Below, one piece after another: positions 52,801 to 64,000 of a stretch of 64,000 nt of DNA. Origin of the DNA: Allacma fusca (lineage: Eukaryota > Arthropoda > Collembola > Symphypleona > Sminthuridae). Both the position numbers and the translations under genes were made by a program. The DNA lies in contig OX359249.1 of the NCBI GenBank assembly GCA_947179485.1, positions 38,054,250-38,118,249 on the forward strand. The letters run 5' to 3'. The notes beneath the pieces were generated by a model that worked only from the letters and a program-made list of their open reading frames with translations, ran no database searches and had not been told where the DNA came from. How positions within the stretch are numbered: the stretch's first letter is position 1; each line of letters begins with the position of its first letter.

Positions 52801-55800
52801 GCCAATTTGCTGAACTCTAACGTGGCAGTACCTTATTATACATTTACTTTTGGACGGATCATTACACTTCCCCTCCTACACATTCCTCCAAGGTAACATC
52901 ACAGAATGGCTTGACCAGTTTTACGAAGCGTTATTTGTACAACACGCTCTGTGCATCTTCAACACTAGATGTTCATATGGATCGTGTCCATTTAAGTTCA
53001 AGCTGCCTTCTTCAAAACAGTACTCAACTATATTTTTCAGTCAGTCCCAACACACTGACATTCCGCTGAAAAAGAAGCAATTGAAAATTATACTTAAGTG
53101 ACCTATGTTGTGTATGACCGTTTAACCCCTAGCTCAAGAATGAATGGAAAGGACATGCCTTGGTTTTAATATTCTGCATGAATGAGGAATCACGCTTTCA
53201 AAGTTTTACGATGAAAGGTGGATTTCCTTTAGTGGAACATTGCCAGAACGTAAAACTTAATACACTACTATGCTTAAATCAGCACACGTACTCACAGTCA
53301 GTTTTATACCATGAGGGCCGTCGTTGTCTACATGCGTACAATATTTTGTTGCCTAATGAAGCCAATAAATACAGCAAACCTTTTCTCCTGGATATAATTT
53401 GTGAATGGTATTAAGATACTTTGGTGGCCATAATACAAAAAATCATAGAGGACGGTCATATAGATATATGATACATACATTTGTAATTAATTGTAAGTAC
53501 CAATGATAATTATTCCAGTAATACGAAGTATTTGTCAATTTTAAGTAGTGCAATTTCGTAGATTATCCCCGGATGCGCTACAATGTTCAGAGGAAATCAG
53601 AAATGACTGGGCTATAGTTATCTTTGCTGGTATGAATGAGTCAAGGGTATGACTCATAACGTGTTCTAAATAAAGTAAACCCTGGCTATAAGAGACTTCC
53701 TGATAGAAGCATTCCCTCTACAGGAGCAAATATATGTGGGCGCACTCCCATTTACTTCAATTTTAATCTTTATTAGGGGCGTAGTGAATAGAGACACAAA
53801 ATCTCCACTTGTGAACGTCGGGTTGTCTGATTGTCTGTTTGTCTCTCATTTAAATGTCTGCCAAACCAATTTCAGCGGACAATTTCAACTTTTTACAGTG
53901 ATGTATGACGTAAGCAGTCAGATCAAAATCCCATTGGGAAGGAATATCAGGTCATCTTTATTTTCGGGTCAAAATTAAGAGAGATCACATATAAACACAG
54001 ACAAATACATTTGTCTCTGGCGCAGACACCAGATGTCACACGGAATAAAACTGTTATATAGGAGTTATAATTTGAAATAGCACTAACCGATAGTTGGGTG
54101 CTATCCAATATGAGCCTATTAATCCGCATGTAATATAAATTATGGTTGAAATGAAGTTTTAATTATATCATTAATACGTAATTAATTTAAGCGACCTTAC
54201 CCTTTCACGCAACGTTACATTTACTCCGCACTACACCCCAGTAGTACAGCAATGTCACACTGCGCCCCTTTGTGATTTAGAAGCTTGGAGCTAATCACTA
54301 ATGATTTTTCCCGTGTGACAGCATGCAAATTACAAGATATTTTTATCTTCTTAGTGAAAGCTTCAAACCATCCAGGTATATGTACACAGATGAGAAATAT
54401 GAAGTAACCTCTCACACAGCCAAACACAATCAATGCATTGTGCAGAACTCAACAACTACTTAGAAACCGTGTACATACTGCATAATTACACTTACGTACC
54501 AAATCAGTTCATGGTCTGGGTCATCCAGAAAGTTGTTAAAAAATTAAATAAATTTTCTCACAGAAAAAATTTGCACATGGTTAATTATATAAAGCACTTG
54601 ATCCACTCAAGTGTTATATGGTACTGAAGTATGGTACCACGGTAACATTCTCTGATGGAGAGAAACTTCCAAAGACAACCCACTGAATTTTCTTGGAGGT
54701 ACTAATTAATCGGAAATGATTTTAGACACATACCTTCCCAATACTGCTTAACTTACCCAACTTGCTAATTCTTATTACCATTACATAACAGAAATTAGGG
54801 ATTTGGGTCATTGTATATACTTCTATTTTGGAATCAAATTTTGGCCATATTTGTACATGCCCTTTGTATAAATATTTGCGCATACTTTTTAAGCGGTGTC
54901 TTATAAAGAGAGTGGACTGTACAGGATGATAAGTTGTAAACAAATTCACAACACATTCTTTCGATTGCATGTCTTTCAAAACGAAGCGAATTAGAATACT
55001 GGAGTGAAGCAAAACTTTTGCATAATAATTTATCGTCTTAGGATAAAAATTAATTTTATTTTCATTCAACTGCTGTTGTATCATGCAACTTATGTGCTCA
55101 GTACAAATATTCCTTTGGTCATGTAAATACAGCTTAGAAACTCGATTTAGAATGTGTGTAATTATGGACTGCAGAATACATTTATCGTAGCAGTGAATGA
55201 TTTGTATTTTTAGCTGGAAGTAGAATATATATATGTATGAGGCAGTTAAAGCTAAACACCGGTTGGATCTACAAAAATCTTTTGGTATAGATAATAAGCA
55301 GATTTAATACCATGTCAATGTCTGATTACACTCATATCAAATAGCCAGAGCAAAGTAACAAGGTACAAATTACCCCTTCGTTAGTTTACTGCAATAGTCA
55401 CTACAGTGAAGTCATCGAATCCTGCTCGTGAAGCTGAAGTTGTGGTAGTAGTTGTAAGAGCTAAAGCACAGACGTCTGCACGTTTCAATTAGGCAGGTGT
55501 TTTATTTGTAATTAATTAATATTTACATGTTGTTGGAATGAAAATTCAGTTGTTCTACTTCCAACATGTGCCGTTTACGGTGTCTGCCAAAATTAAAGGA
55601 AAATATCAAGGGAAACTTTGGATGGGACTCAAATAACACCAGTGACAACTTAAATGATTATGGGAATTAGGAAATTGTGGTTTTAATTCACAGAAAAAAA
55701 AGAAATAATTGTAGCTTTAACATAGTTTTTGAAGCCTTTCGTGACACTCAGGTTCCGCTCTCTTGCTTATGGGGCAGATGCGCACTGTCAGATGCTCTAT

Positions 55801-57065
55801 AACAAGCGTAACAAGTGAAAACAAGAAAAAAAAACTAAAATCGTCTGGATTGTGAGAGAGGATTTTGTAAAAAAAAAATACATAGGCAAGAGATGAAACA
55901 GATTTACAGGAAGTACAGTCTAAAATTGTCAAATTGTTAATTTCTTCTTTCTGATTCACCCTTCTATTCTTACCGGTGTTCCACAACTTCATGCACCTTG
56001 CGATAACTTTCCACTTTGGTAACGCTCCATTGGAAGTGAGCTGCAGCCTAAAAATATTAATGTCTTCCGTATTTTAATAAAAGTGCAGTTAAAGCTACCT
56101 AACATTTTCTACAAGTTAGCTCTCACAGAGGAAGTACATAATCTTAAATGTTACATTTTATTTTATTCACCAAGTGTTTAAATTGGCTTGGAGTACAGTG
56201 AGTGTTCACTCGATCAAAAGATCTTCACTTGTTTTCGAGGGAGATTAACTCACTATACACATTCAATGACCTTGCTTTTCCATATGATGTGTTTTAGTAG
56301 CTTACATCAGCAGCAGAGCGGCAGTCTCTGACAAGTTGTATCATGAGCAAGGCGATTTGATAAATATTTTGGTTATTTGGTTTAGTGTCTGAACAGAACA
56401 GTACTTCGCATATGTATGACGGCATGTCTATGAATAATCAGGGACGATCTCCACTCGACTCTCCAATGCATGCACTCGTGGATTACAAGGAGGTGTGTAT
56501 CCTGACGGTAGTGCACATTCAAAATATGAGTTTAGCAAAAACTCGAGGGAGTAGATAATAGGGCGTGACCTAATGCCTAATAGTAAGGGCATTCCTTTAG
56601 ATTACTCATTCTTTAAGCACGCTAATAATTGTAGCCCTGTGACAACAAACCATCCTGTGTAATGTGCAATCTTGAAGAGACTTTCTGAAAGTTGCCAGTG
56701 GAAGGTGAGACACTGGGGCAGAGAGAAACGAAGGGTAGAATCAGTTGAAAAAAATAAACACCGACTGCATATGGAACTTAAAGTAAAGGTTAAATAACAA
56801 AGTAATCACAAAAAGGTCTCACAGTAAATAGTAAAAGTTCTCACAGGAAATTTCTGTTTTTGGATTGATAAATTTATACATACATACATAGTTCAGCATA
56901 CAAAAAAAAAATTGTGGGAAGTGTGCGTACTTCCAGTTGATTGATTGCTTCTGTTTTTAATTTGCAGGTCAGGTGCAGTGAAACGTGAGAGTCTTCTTTG
57001 GAAAGGACGCTGCTCCTCAACAATAGATGTTATAACATAACATTGAATAAAATAAAAATTAAACC
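43878..57065. other. 13-kb gene-free region upstream of the NCX gene
   Basis: No exon with credible homology was found on either strand. Many open frames of 60-120 codons exist (for example 52544-52798 minus and 54722-55084 minus), but none shows a domain or consistent splice sites. A strong acceptor (TTTTTAATTTGCAG) ending at about 56968 starts the exon that carries the NCX ATG, so at least one untranslated NCX exon should lie within this stretch. Confidence 0.5.
46435..46453. repeat. Poly-C tract
   Basis: Thirteen C in a row, one T, then five C, followed shortly by another six C. It stands out strongly in this AT-rich region and could be a replication-slippage site. Confidence 0.9.
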
Positions 57066-60000
57066 ATGCCGGACGAACTAGGGAATATAACCATCCCAAT
57101 CCTTAACCAGTGTCACCCGGGATTGCTTTTGCCCATAATTCCTTTCGAAAACTCATGGAGCCGGGAAGCGAGAGCTGTGCTCTACTTTGCCGGTCTTCTC
57201 TACTGTTTCATGGGAGTTGCAATTGTTGCCAATGTTTTCATGGGGAGTATTGAGAAGATTACCAGTAAAACTCGCAAGATATATTTATCCACTGGGAAAG
57301 ACAGTGAGCCCGAGGTGCTAGAAGTTAGGATATGGAACGATACTGTGGCAAACTTAACCCTAATGGCTTTAGGATCATCAGCTCCGGAAATTCTCTTGTC
57401 AGTAATTGAAATTGTAGGGAATGGATTTAAGGCGGGTGATTTAGGACCTGGAACTATCGTAGGATCAGCTGCCTTTAACCTTCTCGCCATTTCAGCGGTT
57501 TGCGTTATTGCAATTCCTAATGGAGAGGGTCGTAGCATTCGGTTGATAAATGTGAGAATTATACATTATTAATTAAGTATTCATACTAATATGTCGAAAA
57601 TTGAGCGTGTAATTATGTTAATTCCTTTTGCTGCAGATGAAATATAATTATATGACAATTCCATAACTTTCCCGCCACTTACGTAACTTTGCAGCATAGG
57701 CCTTAAGATGTAATATTGTCATATTATTGCTGATGAGAATGTTAATGTCGGGGTTAAAATTTGGAGAAATATTTTTTTTTACTAAAGCCAACAATTATTT
57801 TTTTTCTAGGTATTTTTGATAACTAGTGTCTTCAGTTTATTCGCGTATATTTGGCTCCTTATTGTCCTGATTTTCGTGACCCCCTCACGAGTGGATTCAT
57901 GGGAGGCAATTTTGACCTTCCTTTTCTTCCCGTTACTGGTACTGATCGCATGGTGGGCCGATCGGGGCTGGAAATGTGGGAAACGGGTTCACACAGCGGA
58001 GGATCAGCAAATCGAACTTGGAATTACCAATGGTAGTCCTGGTGGTGAGTGTAAGTGCATGTCCTTTTTTAGCTTTGTGTCGTGTTTTTGTCCTTATTAT
58101 AGTTCTTCTTTCCCCCGACTGTGACTGTTTAATCTTCTCCGCTGGCCTGTTCTATGTGTGGCATCAACTAATTCTTCGAAGCTGCTTCAAAATAGAAAAG
58201 ATTTTTTTTAGAAATGCGTTCCAAGCTGTCCAAAACCTACTTTCTCAACATGGTCTCCTATTGAATGGAACAACGTCAAGTTTCCAGAAATAGTGGGAAA
58301 ATGCTAGTCTTGTTTTTTATACATTTTGTGGAAGCTGATTTTTTTAGTAGGACCTGTAACTAGTATTTTTTGCAATTTTGATTTTTTTTTAGTTTTGAGA
58401 CACGTATGTTTGTAATTTACAGTGCACACATTAATTACTAGAATTAACATTCTTTCTTCTTTCCGCTCATTGTAATTCCCACATCAGTGCGGACTTCACC
58501 GCCTATTACTTTCCTAAAGCCGCTACATGGTATTAACAAGTAGTATTATGGAAAGGATGAACCACTCTAAAATTACTCCACGCATACTTTTGGTGAATTG
58601 AACGACTAATCGGCTCGTAGATAAAGCGTGTCATTGTTTAATATTTACCAATGACTAACTGTTGAATTGATAAGTAGGGTTTGCTAGTATCTTATACTAA
58701 ATTTATCACGGGAATTTAAATTTTGCTAATGAACCTAGATTATGTCACTCTCACGATTTTAACTTATGGCTCATCATATTTCCTCTGAATGAATCAGTCC
58801 TTGTACCCTTATCATGTCTCTGCAAAAATATATTTCTAAGGTGGGATTCATTTGTATAACACACGCGCAGGGTAGATAATTTTTTCCCGATTCCGATGGA
58901 ACAAGTCATTCCTATTTGAAAATATTCAGAGGAAGATCTCGCGTGGATAGATGACCCAAGAATATTCATCACAGAGGATGGGAAAAATATCTGTCATTAT
59001 CACTATAAGTTTTTGTTCACAAACTTTTGGCTTCTCATACTTCGTAATGTATTCAAGGCATTGCATTGGTCGTGGCAAATCATTCGACACGACCATCACG
59101 ACTTGTTTTTAGTTTTCAGAAAATTAGCATTTTTTGGGACTATAGTAGTCAATTAGTATGTTAAGAAGAAACCGCCCGGAAAAATTTATGCTGGTACTAA
59201 TTACTTCTTGGCAAAAAAAACCTCCACGAAGACATTTGTCATTTTTTGTGAGCAATATGCTGCCGCATTTTAGCTCTATATTGGCTCCATCTCCTTTGCA
59301 GAGAGTAGTAGTTTACTGTACTCATTAACAATTATTGTCGTTGTCTTTCGTTCATTGACATTTTCAGGAATATTAATTTGTTGACTTTTATATAACAAAA
59401 TATCTTATGCACTGACTAATATGGCCTATTCGATGCTGGTACTGCACAAAGATCCGGCCAAACCGCAAAATACCTGGACTTCTGGAAGCACGGGAGACAA
59501 GAAACATGGTTATTTTGAATTAATTCTCAGCGTCATTTACATTGGGAGTACACAGCTGCAGTTCGTTGCACATATCATTGTCAACATACTTGTCTCCGTT
59601 TTCGTTGTTTGGATAAAGCCTTGTTTTCAGTAATGCATGATCGTTCGGAGTCGTAACTTGGCATGACTGCATGAATTTTTGTATACCGAAAAAATCAAGT
59701 TGAGTCGGGGAAACTTCCAAGTGTGTTCGTCATAGAAAAATGCTAATGTGACTGGTTTCTAAGCAACAAAAATTGTAGGTTATTGCACCATAAAATATGG
59801 TAAAAATGCATGACATTAGCTTCAACTGTCACAATGTCACCAGTGCATTCTTTTATGTGCATAGTTTATACATGTATCATACTGTAAATTGCATACAAAT
59901 CAATTTTTTAGTACAGCATGAACATGTACTGCAATTCCAAGTGCTTTTTACAACCATGAACTCATTTATGTTGTAGATAGGTCAACATTGCCTTAGCACT

Positions 60001-62674
60001 TCCATACCTTTAAATTTCCAAGCTTCATTTATGTACTTGCAACTTTTTATAGCTTCAAGATTTAATCTTGCAAAGTGCACTGTTTATATATTCAAGTTGT
60101 TTGTAAATAATTGTTGATATTTATTTACCAATACTTCACCAAGCTTTGTATGCCAAACTGTTTACGCTTATTGCCGTTACCGTTGTTGTAATAAGTACAG
60201 CTTCGATTTGCATAATTCCAAATGGCTTCGCATGATATACAGTACAGTAGTTGAGAATGGAATGAGTATGATGTGTGTATATATTCACTTCTGTATGTAT
60301 TTTGAGAAAATGATTATGCAGGTGGAAAATAATTGTTGGGGATATTGCTAAAACCTTTCAGGTGAGCAGATGTTGGCCCACAAGAAATTATTCAATGAGG
60401 ATGGCACCTTAAACAAGGAAGGTTTAATCGAATTCTACAAGGAATTGAGGAAGTATCCAGACTTGACGGACGCAGATGCCGCTACTTTGGCTGCTACCAA
60501 GTACACACATATTTTTGCTTGTGAATTTAAATTTCAATATGACATTCTATGGGTATAAAAACCGTAAAAACTGTTTTTTAATGCTTTGATTTAATTTTTA
60601 GGTTAATTGACAATCAACACCATTCTCGCCTTTGGTATCGTATAGGGGCTTGCCGTGATTTGACTGGAAGTCGTAAAATTCATCCCAATTTAAGTGATAA
60701 ACTCCAAGAGGTATGACAGTAGTTCATATATCTAGATATGGATTAGGAATAAATAGTTTTTTCCGGGGTTTGTTCCTTACAAGCATATTGTTTACTCAGG
60801 TTTACGATGCTATAAATGCCCATCCGGATGTGCCTGATATCGGACCCGTTCCTAGCGTCGTCGCGGATCATACTCACGAGAAAGCAATAGTTGAGTTCCA
60901 CTCCGCCTCTTTCGCTGTCCCGGAAAATATTGGGAAATTCAATGTGACCGTTGTTCGTCACGGGCGAATGGACAATACTGTTCGCGTTCGTGTGGAATCC
61001 TTTGATGGCACAGCAAAGCATGGCTCAGACTACATTCCTGTCAATGAAGTGCTAGTTTTTGGACCGTACGCTAAAGAAAGAGAATTTGCTGTTAAAATTA
61101 TCGACGATAACCAATGGGAACCTGATGAGGAATTCTTTCTTCGACTTACTATTATGGATGAAGGCAACTTCGAACGGAAAGATGCTACTATCGGAAGACT
61201 TCCCATCATGGAAGTCGTTATTTTAAACGACGATGGTATGATAACAATATCTGCAATAGCTCGCACATTCACAAAGACCATTTATAAGTTGGAAGGCAAA
61301 ATTGAAATTAATTCCAATATACCCAATAGAACCGGGAACTTTGTCCTTCCGCAAGAGAGGACTTCTGGTGAAAGAGAGTTGTGGAGTTGCAAACCTTGAA
61401 GTAGAGCGAGCAAATGGAGCCGATGGAGAGATAGCTGTCAAGTGGAGAACCATTGACGGATCAGCCAAGTCTCCGGCTGATTTCCAGGGTGGTGAAGGGA
61501 CTCTAGTGTTCAAACATGGCGAGGTAAATTACCAAATTCTTTGAGTTTAGAAAAATGTCAAGTCATGAGTGAGGGGTAATTAATGGCCGTTATGAACTAT
61601 TATTTTTCAGATTTTACGAAGCATTGATATCCCTATTGTTGATGATGTGGCTCCCGAAAAAGATGAATGTTTTGAAGTGGAATTGTTTGAACCTAGCGGA
61701 GGAGCTAGACTGGGAAGAGTGACGAAAGTTGCTGTTACAATTAGCAATGATGATGACTTCAATTCCGTGCTTCAAAGGATGATGGTACTCACAAATCAAA
61801 ACATTAGATCGATGGCAGTTCACCAAGAATCATGGAAGAATCAGATTTACGACGCTGTCACTGTCAACGGAGGTGATGTGGCCGGAGCAACTGGTATGGA
61901 CTACATCATGCACATCCTCACCTTTGGATGGAAAGTTCTCTTTTCTCTAATCCCACCTCCGGGATTGCTGGGAGGATGGCTCTGTTTCGTTTCTTCATTG
62001 GGCGCAATTGGAATTTTGACGGCGGTGGTCGGAGATCTGGCTAGTATTTTCGGATGCCTCGTTGGACTAAAGGACACTGTGACAGCCATCACATTTGTTG
62101 CTCTTGGAACGTCCCTACCAGATCTGTTTGCCAGTAAGGCTGCTGCTTCTCAAGAAAAATACGCTGATAATGCTATAGGAAATGTGACTGGAAGTAACTC
62201 GGTGAACGTTTTCCTTGGTCTGGGACTGCCATGGATGCTGGCTGCAATCTATTGGGAATCTCAAGTAATAATTCTTTTTAATTTTTTATTTCGTTGTTGT
62301 TTGCCATTGTTCTTTACACATCAATTTAGTAGTGTCATCAGCTACCATCAATATATGTTACAATTTAGAAGCTGGCGAGTATTTTGGCAAAAATATTAAG
62401 TATTTACTAAAAATATTTACTATTTCAGGGAGAAGTTTTTGCGGTTGACCCGGGTTCTCTTGGATTCAGTGTATTGATATACTCCATTGTGGCGTTTATC
62501 ACTCTTGGCCTCATCCTTGCAAGAAGGTTTTTGACGGTATTCGGCAAGTCCGAACTGGGAGGTCCGACTGGGTCAAAATGGGCGACTGGAATTTTTATGG
62601 TTTTCCTCTGGTTTGTCTACATCATACTTTCATCTCTACAAGCGTACGGATACATTGATATCCAGCTCAGTTAA
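57066..62674 (+). CDS. Calx / SLC8: Sodium/calcium exchanger, NCX/Calx (SLC8) family
   Basis: Eight exons join in phase: 57066-57551, 57810-58044, 60362-60500, 60602-60710, 60800-61235, 61330-61523, 61611-62264 and 62429-62674, giving 832 residues. An in-frame TAA just before the ATG supports the start, which gives no cleavable signal peptide. Membrane half one carries the alpha-1 repeat (TLMALGSSAPEILLS, GTIVGSAAFNL). The cytosolic loop has two Calx-beta domains, each ending in the acidic calcium-binding motif (VVILNDDG; ISNDDDFN). Membrane half two carries alpha-2 (FVALGTSLPDLFASK, NAIGNVTGSNSVNVFLGLGLPW). The protein exports calcium against three sodium across the plasma membrane. All transport and sensor motifs are present. 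A 2.3-kb intron splits the loop start, and it is slightly shorter than most family members. Confidence 0.95.
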
Positions 62675-64000
62675 GGGGAATCCAGAATCTGTGGCAAGGT
62701 GTGCTTGGATGAGATTTTCATTCGACTTTAGTTCTTCATGTATTTATTAGCTACAAGATATGAAGAAATTAGATCTACTAATTAGATGTACCGGTGTTTT
62801 TTAATGCTGAAATATTTTGACTCTGCAGGAAGTTAAAATATCTGAAGCATTTTTCTTAAATTAATCAAATTTTGTGGACATCAACCAATGAGATTTTATT
62901 TTTTGAGACTTGCACAATAGGCACACCGACGGTGACTAGTTAAATATTTTTCGATATTGGAATACACTGGGACTCGACGGGCACAAACAATACATAACGT
63001 TATATAGTATAATATAAACTAACAAGATCGATTTATGATAATACCAGTTTGTTAGGGGTTATTATACAAGAGACCTACATGGAGTGAGAAAGCTTGACGA
63101 GCTCAGGTAACTTTTTTCTATTTTCAAAAATATTCATACATTTTACGAATGTAGTATTGCATGAATTTGATTTAGTAAAAATGAGATCAACTCGGGATTT
63201 AAAACTTGTAACGTATATGATATAACATGCTAAATGAATGTTAATCTAAGAAGTTGTTGCTACAGGTAGATAATATAGACAGTAGGATTTTTGTAACAAG
63301 CCATTAGTTTTAACTCTGGTGTATGGATGGGTTCTCACTTACTATTTTCGTCTCTCTGGACTCTACTGTCTGGATAACTTCAGTAAAATATAATTATGAG
63401 ACTAACGAGCAGCTTGAACGGTGAGTGTCTGCGTGGGGCTGATTGAGAGTAAACCTGTGTTCACATTTCCTATATACATACCTTGAATCCACGTATTTTA
63501 GATTTGATTACCTTCGTGTAATTTAAATCTTTCGCGTGTAACTTAAGTCTGTCAATTCTGTTTTATTTTGTATAAATATTAGTAAAGCCTATGTTTAATT
63601 GTTGCTTCTGACTACTGTACGCATACATAGATGGCTAATGGCTATTCTGTACTGCCACTCCACCATCATAGAACGTACTATAATGGCGAAGTTCAAGTCA
63701 CACCAATGACTTTTGTAACCTTTCTAACAGTAAGACATCACAGGATCCTACCGACTATAAAGAGTTGTAAGTGTTTGAGAAATTTTTCTACTACGCGTGT
63801 GTTGACGTAATTAATATGTGGAGACAATTTAGATCTGCTGGATACATTGAACTTATAACTACTACAACTACAGATGAAGCTACGCTTACATTGTCTCTAC
63901 TTACACTATCTATGTAAAACATTATTTATTTTGTTCAAAGTTGTTGAATAAACGAATTTTCAAACTAATCTTTTCCACATCAATTCTTAATTTAACATTG
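62675..64000 (+). other. Probable NCX 3' UTR and downstream DNA
   Basis: No coding sequence was seen. An AATAAA at 63947-63952 could end a 1.3-kb 3' UTR. Confidence 0.45.

Overview
The window looks like nuclear DNA from an invertebrate animal, most likely a non-dipteran arthropod; a springtail-like hexapod is my guess. The reasons are AT-rich sequence, genes split by mostly short GT-AG introns, a secreted EB-module protein, a Calx-type sodium/calcium exchanger, and an intact meiotic DMC1 gene, which Drosophila lacks. Nothing bacterial, viral or CRISPR-like was seen.

Nine protein-coding genes could be assembled exon by exon, with matching splice phases. Left to right they are: IFRD1-like transcriptional co-regulator (+, 5' end unresolved, about 1992-4557); a two-finger C2H2 protein (+, 8873-10508); a secreted EB-module protein (+, 12951-14901); a carotenoid oxygenase of the BCO/NinaB/RPE65 family (+, 19144-21092); antiquitin ALDH7A1 (+, 27234-29369); hyccin/FAM126 (-, 34609-30435, with a possible alternative last exon at 33142-32889); ALG1 mannosyltransferase (+, 36608-38391); SNU13/NHP2L1 (-, 40164-38972); DMC1 (+, 42121-43877); and an NCX/Calx exchanger (+, 57066-62674). 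That makes ten loci if the 5'-incomplete IFRD1 is counted with the nine whose start codon I can place.

The genes do not form a pathway. They are ordinary, mostly housekeeping loci: transcription, lysine catabolism, plasma-membrane PI4P synthesis, N-glycosylation, splicing/snoRNP, meiosis and calcium extrusion. Local layout suggests shared control regions: hyccin and ALG1 are divergent, SNU13 and DMC1 are divergent, and ALDH7A1/hyccin and ALG1/SNU13 are convergent.

The gene-poor stretches are long: 4.6-8.9, 14.9-19.1, 21.1-27.2 and 43.9-57.1 kb. The non-coding structures that stand out are a roughly 590-bp foldback in an IFRD1 intron, a cluster of eight exact GGGACTGA octamers between SNU13 and DMC1, five forkhead-type motifs in a hyccin intron, and an isolated cadherin-like exon near 16.2 kb. 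I found no convincing new multi-gene system. The best leads are the foldback, the alternative hyccin terminus and the octamer cluster.
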